Shown here: positions 9,984 through 17,947 of the stretch, piece by piece
How the letters are laid out: the number at the start of each line of letters is the position of its first letter
Position numbering within the stretch: position 1 is the stretch's first letter
Assembly: GCF_003938655.1 (NCBI RefSeq)
Contig: NZ_RJJT01000007.1
Span: 124,001 to 188,000, forward strand
DNA length: 64,000 nucleotides
Reading direction: 5' to 3'
DNA from: Rhizobium pisi
GTDB taxonomy: Bacteria > Pseudomonadota > Alphaproteobacteria > Rhizobiales > Rhizobiaceae
Notes under the pieces: generated by a model
Databases searched by the model: none
Told to the model about the DNA's origin: nothing
Seen by the model: the letters and a program-made list of their open reading frames with translations, nothing else
Translations under genes and position numbers: made by a program

Positions 9984-10726
9984 TGGGCGATGAAGTAATG
10001 ACGGGTCAAGCGCTCCTTCAGGTAAACAGCGTCGAAACCTATTATGGCAATATCCGTGCGCTGGCCGGCATCGATGTTCATGTCAACAAGGGCGAGATCG
10101 TCAGCCTGATCGGCGCAAACGGCGCCGGCAAGTCGACGCTGATGATGACGATCTGCGGCAGTCCGCAGGCCCGTGTCGGTTCGATCGTCTTCGAGGGCCG
10201 CGACATCACCAAGCTTCCGACCCATGAAATCGCCCGGCTGCGCATCGCGCAGTCGCCGGAAGGCCGCCGCATCTTTCCGCGCATGACGGTTCTGGAAAAC
10301 CTCCAGATGGGTGCGGGCCTCGACAACCTCAAATACTTCGCCGAAGACGTCGAGAAGATCTTCACGCTCTTCCCGCGTCTCAAGGAACGCCACGCCCAGC
10401 GCGGCGGTACGCTTTCGGGCGGCGAGCAGCAGATGCTGTCGATCGGCCGCGCGCTGATGGCTCGTCCGAAGCTGCTGTTGCTCGACGAACCTTCGCTCGG
10501 CCTTGCGCCACTGATCGTCAAGGGCATCTTCGAGGCGATCCGAAAGCTCAATGAACAGGAAGGGCTCACGGTTTTCCTCGTCGAGCAGAACGCATTCGCT
10601 GCGCTGAGGCTTTCGCACCGCGCTTACGTGATGGTGAACGGCAAGGTGACCATGAGTGGCACCGGCAAGGAACTGCTCGCCAATCCCGAAGTTCGCGCCG
10701 CCTATCTCGAAGGCGGAAGACACTAG
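9983..10726 (+). CDS. braG: Amino-acid ABC transporter ATPase LivF/BraG
   Basis: 247-residue ABC ATPase with Walker A GANGAGKSTLMMTICG, signature LSGGEQQMLSIGRALM, Walker B LLLLDEPSLGLAPLIV and switch-region FLVEQNAFAAL. LivF wording (SPEGRRIFPRMTVLENLQMG) is clear. Start ATG at 9983 overlaps the braF stop (TGATG) with AAGGAGG upstream, indicating translational coupling. It forms the second nucleotide-binding subunit with BraF. Confidence 0.93.
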   Translation: MGDEVMTGQALLQVNSVETYYGNIRALAGIDVHVNKGEIVSLIGANGAGKSTLMMTICGSPQARVGSIVFEGRDITKLPTHEIARLRIAQSPEGRRIFPRMTVLENLQMGAGLDNLKYFAEDVEKIFTLFPRLKERHAQRGGTLSGGEQQMLSIGRALMARPKLLLLDEPSLGLAPLIVKGIFEAIRKLNEQEGLTVFLVEQNAFAALRLSHRAYVMVNGKVTMSGTGKELLANPEVRAAYLEGGRH

Positions 10727-10744
10727 TCGAAGGGAGAGTTTGAC

Positions 10745-11098
10745 ATGCAGGGACTTTTCTTCGAAAGCGATGACGGCGCCCGTCTGGTCATCCGCGCGAT
10801 TGTCGCGCTCATCGGCTTCTGGACGGCTTGGCGAGCAGGCAAAGCGGTTGCGGACAGCTGGAGCAACTATCCGCGGGTGATCGTCTACACCTTCCTGCTT
10901 GCCTGGGCGATGCAGTTCCTCCACCATGCCCTCTTCAATGGGCCGATGCTCAGCACCCTCTATTACGCTATCGACTTCGTGACGCTGCTTGTCTTTTCGA
11001 CGGCCGGCTTCCGCTTTCGCCGCACCAATCAGATGGTCAACAACTATTACTGGCTGTACGAAAAAACTTCCGCGTTCTCGTGGAAGGACAAACATTGA
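10745..11098 (+). CDS. Small conserved membrane protein in the bra operon (DUF6867-like)
   Basis: 117 residues with three probable membrane segments (VIRAIVALIGFWTAW; VIVYTFLLAWAMQFLHHAL; YYAIDFVTLLVFSTAGF) and a basic, aromatic C-terminus (RRTNQMVNNYYWLYEKTSAF). Start ATG 10745 follows AGGGAGAG. It is 18 bp after braG and 120 bp before braC, so it is probably co-transcribed with the transporter. I believe it belongs to a rhizobial family of unknown function found beside LivHMGF operons; whether it modulates the transporter is not known. Confidence 0.75.
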   Translation: MQGLFFESDDGARLVIRAIVALIGFWTAWRAGKAVADSWSNYPRVIVYTFLLAWAMQFLHHALFNGPMLSTLYYAIDFVTLLVFSTAGFRFRRTNQMVNNYYWLYEKTSAFSWKDKH

Positions 11099-11218
11099 CA
11101 GTCCGTTGAAACTAGGCATGAATTGCCTTCAGAGTGGAACAGCTTTCCTGGCGCAGTCAATGGTGGGTAGTGCGCCGGGCCTTGGACCGGAACCCGCCCA
11201 AAAATTGGGAGTAACAAT

Positions 11219-12340
11219 ATGAAGAAGTCTCTTCTGTCGGCAGTGGCTCTGACGGCGATGGTCGCCTTCAGCGGCAACGCTTGGGCCGACGTTCTCATCG
11301 CTGTCGCTGGTCCGCTGACCGGCCCGAACGCCGCATTCGGCGCTCAGCTCCAGAAGGGTGCCGAGCAGGCTGCTGCCGACATCAATGCTGCTGGCGGCAT
11401 CAACGGCGAGCAGATCAAGATCGAGCTCGGTGACGACGTCTCCGATCCGAAGCAGGGCATTTCGGTCGCCAACAAGTTCGTTGCCGACGGTGTCAAGTTC
11501 GTCATTGGCCACTTCAACTCGGGCGTTTCGATCCCGGCTTCTGAAGTCTATGCCGAAAACGGCATTCTCGAAATCACCCCGGCCGCTACGAACCCGAAGT
11601 TTACGGAGCGCGGCCTCTGGAACACGTTCCGCACCTGCGGCCGTGACGACCAGCAGGGCGCCATCGCCGGCAAGTATCTTGCCGATCACTTCAAGGACGC
11701 CAAGATCGCCGTCGTTCACGACAAGACCCCTTACGGTCAGGGCCTTGCCGATGAAACCAAGAAGGCCATGAATGCCGCTGGTCTCACCGAAGTTATGTAC
11801 GAAGGCATCAACGTTGGCGACAAGGACTTCTCGGCCCTCATCGCCAAGATGAAGGAAGCCGGCGTCTCGATCATCTATTGGGGCGGTCTGCACACCGAAG
11901 CCGGTCTCATCATCCGCCAGGCGGCCGACCAGGGCCTGAAGGCAACGCTCGTTTCGGGTGACGGTATCGTTTCCAACGAACTGGCCTCCATCGCTGGTGA
12001 CGCCGTCGCCGGTACGCTGAACACCTTCGGTCCCGATCCGACGCTGAACCCGGCCAACAAGGACCTCGTTGCGAAGTTCAAGGCCGCCGGTTTCAACCCG
12101 GAAGCCTACACGCTCTATTCCTACGCTGCGATGCAGGCGATCGCCGGTGCCGCCAAGGCTGCTGGATCGCTCGATGCTGAAGCTGTTGCCACGGCCATGA
12201 AGGAAAAGGGTCCGTTCTCGACCGTTCTCGGCGACATCTCCTTCGATGAGAAGGGCGACCCGAAGATTCCTGGTTACATCATGTACGAATGGAAGAAGGG
12301 CGCGGACGGCAAGTACACCTACGTCCCGCAGGGCATGTAA
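11219..12340 (+). CDS. braC: Periplasmic amino-acid-binding protein BraC
   Basis: 373-residue Leu/Ile/Val-type binding protein. A signal peptide ([20 protein letters not shown], cleavage after AWA) precedes the mature start [20 protein letters not shown], the canonical type I periplasmic-binding fold opening. Two conserved cysteine/ligand regions follow ([30 protein letters not shown]). It follows braDEFG in the order known for R. leguminosarum and completes the transporter. A strong terminator follows directly. Confidence 0.92.
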   Translation: MKKSLLSAVALTAMVAFSGNAWADVLIAVAGPLTGPNAAFGAQLQKGAEQAAADINAAGGINGEQIKIELGDDVSDPKQGISVANKFVADGVKFVIGHFNSGVSIPASEVYAENGILEITPAATNPKFTERGLWNTFRTCGRDDQQGAIAGKYLADHFKDAKIAVVHDKTPYGQGLADETKKAMNAAGLTEVMYEGINVGDKDFSALIAKMKEAGVSIIYWGGLHTEAGLIIRQAADQGLKATLVSGDGIVSNELASIAGDAVAGTLNTFGPDPTLNPANKDLVAKFKAAGFNPEAYTLYSYAAMQAIAGAAKAAGSLDAEAVATAMKEKGPFSTVLGDISFDEKGDPKIPGYIMYEWKKGADGKYTYVPQGM

Positions 12341-12371
12341 GCTTAGCCGTCCTTTACGGGACAGGATTGTG

Positions 12372-12400
12372 GAAGCCCGGTTTCGACCGGGCTTCTTTCG
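12372..12400 (+). terminator. Rho-independent terminator of the bra operon
   Basis: Perfect 10-bp stem GAAGCCCGGT (12372-12381) with complement at 12386-12395, a TTCG tetraloop and a TTTCGTTTT tail, 31 bp after the braC stop. Confidence 0.9.
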
Positions 12401-12475
12401 TTTTGCGGGCGTTTCAATTGCTCTCCGCCTGGGTTAACTCTTGCCATCGTTTTGCAGCATCGAGCGGAGCCGCCC

Positions 12476-13447
12476 ATGTCCAAACCCCGCATTCTCGTCA
12501 CCCGGCGCTGGCCAACCGCGGTGGAGACCGTCCTTGCGGAACGTTTCGACGTCACGCTTAATCGCAATGACATTCCGCTTGGCGAAGACGAGTTGCGCCC
12601 GGCACTTTCGACCTATGACGCCGTGCTGCCGACGGTTTCCGACCGGTTGCCGGCCGCGATCTTCGAAGGCGCATCTGTCGTCACCAAGATCCTCGGCAAT
12701 TTCGGCGTCGGCTATAATCACATCGATATAACAGCTGCTAAAGCACGAGGCATCACGGTCACCAACACGCCGGGCGTGCTGACCGACTGCACTGCCGACA
12801 TCGCCATGCTGCTGCTGCTTTCCGTCGCCCGGCGCGGTGGCGAGGGCGAGCGGCAGGTGCGCGCCGGTGAATGGAAGGGCTGGTGCCCGACCCATATGAT
12901 CGGCACCAAGGTAACAGGCAAGACGGTCGGCATCATCGGCTTCGGCCGCATCGGCAAGGCCTTCGCGCAACGCTGTCATTTCGGCTTCGGCATGGACGTC
13001 GTGTTCTTCAACCGCTCGCCGGTCGATCCCTCCGAGGCGGCCCGTTACGGTGCACGGCAGTTGGCTTCGGTGGAGGAGGTGCTGGCGACGGCCGATTTCG
13101 TCTCGCTGCATTGCCCCGGAGGGGCGGAGAACCGGCATCTGATGAACGCGGCGCGGCTTGCGGCAATGAAACCGGGTGCTTTTCTCATCAATACCGCGCG
13201 CGGTGATGTGGTGGACGAGACGGCGCTGATTTCAGCGCTGGAGAACGGTACGATCCGTGGCGCGGGGCTTGACGTCTATGAGGCGGAGCCGAACGTGCCG
13301 GACGCCTTGCGGCGGATGGAGAACGTTGTGGTGCTGCCGCATCTTGGCAGCGCGACGGAAGAGACACGCACGGCCATGGGCATGAAGGTGGTCGATAACG
13401 TGACGGCGTTTTTCGAGGGTCGGGATGCGCCGGACCGCGTGGTCTGA
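12476..13447 (+). CDS. D-isomer-specific 2-hydroxyacid dehydrogenase (glyoxylate reductase-like)
   Basis: 323-residue NAD(P)H-dependent oxidoreductase acting on small 2-keto/2-hydroxy acids. The nucleotide-binding fold is marked by TVGIIGFGRIGKAFAQRCHF; catalytic residues are the Arg in INTARGDVVDE, the Glu in DVYEAEPNVP and the His in LPHLGSATEETRTAMG. The N-terminal block ILVTRRWPTAVETVLAERFD resembles glyoxylate/hydroxypyruvate reductases. The ATG at 12476 follows GAGCGGAG. It is a stand-alone gene after the bra terminator; the exact substrate is not determined. Confidence 0.85.
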   Translation: MSKPRILVTRRWPTAVETVLAERFDVTLNRNDIPLGEDELRPALSTYDAVLPTVSDRLPAAIFEGASVVTKILGNFGVGYNHIDITAAKARGITVTNTPGVLTDCTADIAMLLLLSVARRGGEGERQVRAGEWKGWCPTHMIGTKVTGKTVGIIGFGRIGKAFAQRCHFGFGMDVVFFNRSPVDPSEAARYGARQLASVEEVLATADFVSLHCPGGAENRHLMNAARLAAMKPGAFLINTARGDVVDETALISALENGTIRGAGLDVYEAEPNVPDALRRMENVVVLPHLGSATEETRTAMGMKVVDNVTAFFEGRDAPDRVV

Positions 13448-13474
13448 GCTGTCAGTCTTGGGTGGCGCGCCGTG

Positions 13475-14392
13475 CTATATCTCGTGCAGCACATGCGTCG
13501 CCTTCACGGCGGCTGATGCCCGGTTCTCGACGCCGAGTTTCACGTAGATCTGTTCGAGGTGCTTGTTCACCGTGCGCGCCGACAGTCCTAATATCTCGCC
13601 GATATCGCGGTTGGCCTTGCCCTTGGCGATCCAGAGCAGCACTTCGGATTCGCGCTGCGTCAGCGAGAAGCGCTGGCGCAACACCTCGTCGTCGCTGCGC
13701 TGGCTGGCGGCGGTGAGGCGGAAGAGATATTCGTCGGGCCCAATCGCACCGAGGAAGGCAAGCTGAAGGGCCGCCTGGCCGGCATGAGCGATCGAGATGA
13801 TGCCGTCGCGCACCGCGGCCATACGGTCGCGCATCCAGCCGGAAATATGGCGCACGACGATCTCCATGCCGTCATCGCTGCCCATGGCGGCATTGACGAG
13901 CCGGGTCGCCTGCGGCGTCGACCAGTGGATCGCACCATCGCCTTTGACCGCCAGCAGATGGCGGCCGGCCGCGTCGAGGGCGACGCGGGCGCTCTGGGCC
14001 GAGCGGGCATTGCGCAAGTGGACGCGGATGCGGGCGCGCAGCTCGTCGATGTTGATCGGTTTGGTAAGATAATCGACGCCGCCGGATTCCAGCGCATGCA
14101 CGACATGTTCGGTCTCGGTCAGTCCGGTCATGAAGATGACCGGCACCTGCGCCACCGCTGCATTCGCCTTCAGCCTGCGGCAAGTCTCGAAGCCGTCCAT
14201 GGCAGGCATGACGGCGTCGAGCAGGATGAGATCGGGCGTGATGCGCTCGACGATACCAAGTGCTGCCGCGCCGGGGGTGGCGATCAGCACGGAGAAGCCG
14301 GATTGCTCAAGCGCGTCGGTCAGGAAGCCGAGCGCTTCTGCCGAGTCGTCGACGAGCAGAACGATGTCGCGGGGGAGGGCCGGCTCAGCCAA
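13475..14392 (-). CDS. Two-component response regulator, LuxR-type output
   Basis: 305 residues. Receiver domain with acidic pocket D15/D16 and phospho-acceptor D59 in LILLDAVMPAMDGFETC and Lys in YLTKPINIDEL. A linker of about 110 residues follows (GDGAIHWSTPQATRLVNAAM), then a GerE helix-turn-helix LTQRESEVLLWIAKGKANRD ending ARTVNKHLEQIYVKLGVENR. The best start is a TTG at 14392 preceded by AAGGTAG; it overlaps the end of the kinase gene by 8 bp, so the two are translationally coupled and form a cognate pair. Confidence 0.88.
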   Translation of the reverse strand: MAEPALPRDIVLLVDDSAEALGFLTDALEQSGFSVLIATPGAAALGIVERITPDLILLDAVMPAMDGFETCRRLKANAAVAQVPVIFMTGLTETEHVVHALESGGVDYLTKPINIDELRARIRVHLRNARSAQSARVALDAAGRHLLAVKGDGAIHWSTPQATRLVNAAMGSDDGMEIVVRHISGWMRDRMAAVRDGIISIAHAGQAALQLAFLGAIGPDEYLFRLTAASQRSDDEVLRQRFSLTQRESEVLLWIAKGKANRDIGEILGLSARTVNKHLEQIYVKLGVENRASAAVKATHVLHEI

Positions 14393-17300
14393 TGGGTTCT
14401 ACCTTTTCGTCGAAGTCGTGCAGGAAGGTCATGAAGCCGGCCAGGTCGAAGGCGGCGACATAGGCGCGAAGCGCCTCCGTGAATGGCCGATTTGCCTCCA
14501 GCTTGGCAAGATCCGAGAGCTTGGCTTCGATGCCCCTGATATAGCCGATCTCGCCGAGCCGAAGCAACTCCTGCACATGGGCAGTACCCGGGCTCAGCAT
14601 CGGCGCTTCGGTCTTTTCCACGATAGCGGGGGCCGTGTCGGCATAGACCCATGCCAGACCGAGATGGAGGGCAAGCTTGTCGCGCAGCTGGCGGATGTCG
14701 ACGGGCTTGCCGATCGCATCGTTATGGCTGTCGTCGCTGTCGCCGAGAACCGCCGCGTCGCCGATATTGGCCGACAGCATCAGCATCGGGGCGGTCTGGC
14801 CGGCTTCGCGCAGGCGCGAGACGAGCTGCCAGCCGCTCATGCCGGGCATCAGGATATCGACGAGGAAAAGGTCAGGCATGATGCCCTCGATCAGCGTCAG
14901 GCATTCGCCGCCGCCTGCCGCCGTCAGAACGATGAAATCGAGCGGCGCCAGGATTTCGCGCATCATCTCGCGGTGATCCTCGTTGTCGTCGACGACAACG
15001 ACCGTGCGGCGTGGGCCTTCGTAACCGACGATGCGCTTTTCCTGCGGCGGAGCGGCGGGGCGCATGACGGCAGACAGCATCAGCCGCACGCGGAAGGTCG
15101 AGCCTTCGTCCTTGATGCTCGAAACCGCAATCTCGCCGCCGAGCGTGTTGGTGAGAAGCCGCGTGATGGTAAGGCCGAGGCCGAGGCCCGGCATCGGGCG
15201 GACGCTTTCGGCCTCGCCGCGCTGGAAGGGTTCGTAGATGCGCGTCAGGTCCTTCTCGGCGATGCCGCGGCCGGTGTCGGTGACGGTGAACGTCGCAACC
15301 TGGCTGCGGTAGCCAACATCGAAGGCAACGCTGCCTTCGTCGGTGAACTTGATGGCGTTGGAGAGCAGGTTGACGAGGATCTGGCGCAGGCGCTTTTCGT
15401 CGGTGCGGACGAATTGCGGCAAGGCCGGCGAGCGCTCATGGGTGAAGGCGAGCCCCTTTGCCTGCGCCTGCGGGCGGAACATGTCGACGATCTGATCGAG
15501 GAAGTCCTGGATATTGATCTCGTTGGAATAGACCTGCAGGCGCCCGGCCTCGATCTTGGAAATATCCAGGAGACCGTCGATCAGTCCGGAGAGATGTTCG
15601 GCGCTGCGGCGGATGACCTTGATCGAAGATTGGCGCGGCACAGGGATCGTCTCGTCACGCTCGAGGATCTGGGCATAACCGAGCACGGCGTTCAACGGCG
15701 TGCGCAGCTCGTGGCTGAGGCCGACGACATAGCGGCTCTTGGCGCGGTTGGCGGCTTCGGCCGTCTCCTTGGCATTCTGCAAAGCCGCGTCGGTTTTCTT
15801 GTGGGCGGCGATTTCCTTGAGCAGCAGCGTGTTCTGGCGCGAGGATTCCTCCTCGGCGACGACGCGGCTGTCATGGGCGAGCACATAGAACCAGCAGACG
15901 ACGCCTGAGATCACCGAGAAGACGAAGAAGACGATCAGGATGGTACGGTTGACGACCTCGGCGGTCTCCGGCGAGGCGGAAGCGACCTGATGGGCGATCA
16001 TCGCGAGAATCGCGCCGATCGCGGTCAGCGCCAAAGCGACGGCGATGCCGTAGCGGCCGAGGCGCGTCGTCAGCTTGCCCAGAATGCTCTCCGGCAGCAG
16101 CGTCTTGGCGACGGTGCCGACCTGCGCGTTGAAACGGGCGGCCGGCTTGCACATGTCGTGGCAGCGGCTGTCGAGCGAGCAGCAGAGCGAGCAGATCGGC
16201 GCAGCATAGGCCGGGCACCAGGCCATGTCCTCCGGCTCGAAGGGGTGCTCGCAGACGGAGCAGGTGATGCTCGTCAGGTTCTTCCAGCTCTGGCGCGGCT
16301 TGCGGGCGAGATAGAACTTGCCTTTCGTCGCCCAGGCGAGCGCCGGCGTGGCGACCAGCGCGATGGCGAGGGTGATGTAGGGGGCGAGCGAGGCGGCGGT
16401 CCCGCCGAAGGCGCCGAAATGGGCGATCAGCGACACCGTCGCCGACAGCGTCATGGCGCCGAGGCCGACCGGGTTGATGTCGTAGAGGTGGGCGCGCTTG
16501 AACTCTATGCCTGGGGGAGCAAGCCCCAGCGGCTTGTTGATGAAGAGATCGGCGGAGATCGTGCAGAGCCATGCCATGGCGATGATCGAGAAGATGCCGA
16601 GCGTCTCCTCCAGCAGCCTGTAGATGCCGAGCTCCATCAGGAGCAGGGCGATTGCGACGTTGAAGACCAGCCAGATGACGCGGCCGGGATGGCTGTGGGT
16701 CAGCCGCGAGAAAAAGTTCGACCAGGCGAGCGAGCCCGCATAGGCGTTCATCACGTTGATCTTCAGCTGAGAAACGACGACGAAGGCGGCCATCAGCAGC
16801 AGCGCGGCATTGTGCCAGGGGACCATGTAGCCGAAGGCGGTCAGGTACATCTGCGCCGGGTCGGCTGCGCGGTCGAGCGGCACGCCTGACGTGAAGGTCA
16901 GCACGACGAGAAACGAACCGGCAAGCAGCTTCGGCGCGCCGATGATGACCCAGCCGGGACCGGCGAGGAAGATGGCGAGGCGATGGCGCCATTTGCGCTG
17001 CGGGTCGGGCGGCAGGAAGCGCAGGAAGTCCGCCTGTTCGCCGATCTGCGACATCAGCGCCAGGATGACGGCGGAGGCGGCGCCGAATTCGACGAGATTG
17101 AAATCCGCGACCGTGCCGGGAGGGCCGGAAGCGTGGCGGATGCCGGCGAAGGCGCGCCAGAGATCGAATTTTCCCCAGTCCATAAAGGCGATGAAGATAA
17201 AGGGCAGGATGTTCAGCACGATCCAGAAGGGCTGGGTCATCAACTGGAACTTGCTGATCAGCCGCACGCCGTGCGTCACCAGCGGGATCACCATGACGGC

Positions 17301-17768
17301 GCTGATGATGTAACCGATCCAGAGCGGGATGCCGAGCGTCAGCTCCAGCGCGCCGGACATGATCGAGGCCTCGATCGCAAACAGCATGAAGGTGAAGCTT
17401 GCATAGATCAGCGAGGTGATGGTCGAGCCGATGTAGCCAAAGCCCGCGCCGCGCGTCAGAAGATCGATGTCGACGCCGTGGCGGATGGCATAGCGGCTGA
17501 TCGGCAGGCCGATCGCCAGCATGGCGATCGAAGCGACGATAATGGCATAGAAGGCGTTGGTGGTGCCGTAGGAGAGCGTGATCGCGCCGCCGATCGCTTC
17601 CAGCGCCAGGAAGGAGATCGCGCCGATCGCCGTCTGCGAGATGCGCTGCGAAGAGAAATGGCGGGCGCTCTTTGCGGTAAAGCGCAGCGCATAATCTTCC
17701 AGCGTCTGGTTGGCGACCCAGCGATTGTATTCGCGTCTTACCGGAATGATGCGTTGGCGTGCTGCCAT
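14385..17768 (-). CDS. Hybrid histidine kinase with NCS1-type transporter sensor domain
   Basis: 1127 residues. Residues 1 to about 490 form a twelve-segment membrane domain resembling NCS1 nucleobase/allantoin-cation symporters (ALEAIGGAITLSYGTTNAFY; SKFQLMTQPFWIVLNILPFI; VSQLKINVMNAYAGSLAWSN). Next is a cysteine cluster at about 502-540 with eight Cys (CSVC, CP, ICSLCC, RCHDMC), probably metal-binding, then two more membrane segments (about 575-630). The kinase has HisKA with H about 685 (SHELRTPLNAVLGYAQIL), HATPase (NLLSNAIKF, DTGRGI, GLGLGLTITRLL), a receiver domain with Asp about 969 (LFLVDILMPGMSGWQLVSRL) and a helical C-terminal tail. It likely couples recognition or transport of a nitrogenous small molecule to phosphorelay through the coupled LuxR regulator. 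Substrate is inferred only from the NCS1 resemblance. Confidence 0.88.
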   Translation of the reverse strand: MAARQRIIPVRREYNRWVANQTLEDYALRFTAKSARHFSSQRISQTAIGAISFLALEAIGGAITLSYGTTNAFYAIIVASIAMLAIGLPISRYAIRHGVDIDLLTRGAGFGYIGSTITSLIYASFTFMLFAIEASIMSGALELTLGIPLWIGYIISAVMVIPLVTHGVRLISKFQLMTQPFWIVLNILPFIFIAFMDWGKFDLWRAFAGIRHASGPPGTVADFNLVEFGAASAVILALMSQIGEQADFLRFLPPDPQRKWRHRLAIFLAGPGWVIIGAPKLLAGSFLVVLTFTSGVPLDRAADPAQMYLTAFGYMVPWHNAALLLMAAFVVVSQLKINVMNAYAGSLAWSNFFSRLTHSHPGRVIWLVFNVAIALLLMELGIYRLLEETLGIFSIIAMAWLCTISADLFINKPLGLAPPGIEFKRAHLYDINPVGLGAMTLSATVSLIAHFGAFGGTAASLAPYITLAIALVATPALAWATKGKFYLARKPRQSWKNLTSITCSVCEHPFEPEDMAWCPAYAAPICSLCCSLDSRCHDMCKPAARFNAQVGTVAKTLLPESILGKLTTRLGRYGIAVALALTAIGAILAMIAHQVASASPETAEVVNRTILIVFFVFSVISGVVCWFYVLAHDSRVVAEEESSRQNTLLLKEIAAHKKTDAALQNAKETAEAANRAKSRYVVGLSHELRTPLNAVLGYAQILERDETIPVPRQSSIKVIRRSAEHLSGLIDGLLDISKIEAGRLQVYSNEINIQDFLDQIVDMFRPQAQAKGLAFTHERSPALPQFVRTDEKRLRQILVNLLSNAIKFTDEGSVAFDVGYRSQVATFTVTDTGRGIAEKDLTRIYEPFQRGEAESVRPMPGLGLGLTITRLLTNTLGGEIAVSSIKDEGSTFRVRLMLSAVMRPAAPPQEKRIVGYEGPRRTVVVVDDNEDHREMMREILAPLDFIVLTAAGGGECLTLIEGIMPDLFLVDILMPGMSGWQLVSRLREAGQTAPMLMLSANIGDAAVLGDSDDSHNDAIGKPVDIRQLRDKLALHLGLAWVYADTAPAIVEKTEAPMLSPGTAHVQELLRLGEIGYIRGIEAKLSDLAKLEANRPFTEALRAYVAAFDLAGFMTFLHDFDEKVEPIG

Positions 17769-17947
17769 GTCTTCCTTCCGGCATTCCGGTTGGGCCTATC
17801 GTCTCCCAGGCACTCTTGGCGGGACGGGCGGGAAAGGCAAGAGGCGGAGCGCCGGCAGATTCACAGAACAGCAATATTTTTGAAACCGGTCTGTCACATA
17901 AGGGCTCTAACTCTCCCGCCGTTCGTTCAATCATTTCGGGTATCATC
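17769..17947. promoter_or_regulatory. Divergent promoter region, hybrid kinase / PAP2 phosphatase
   Basis: 179 bp between divergent starts. A single CTGTCAC, close to the 7-mer CTGTCAT of PhoB boxes, occurs near 17890, but the second 7-mer at the expected 11-bp spacing is missing. No other motif stands out. Confidence 0.35.

Noticed and set aside
17885..17910. PhoB box upstream of the PAP2 phosphatase
   Set aside because: One CTGTCAC half is present but the second 7-mer 11 bp away is missing on either side.
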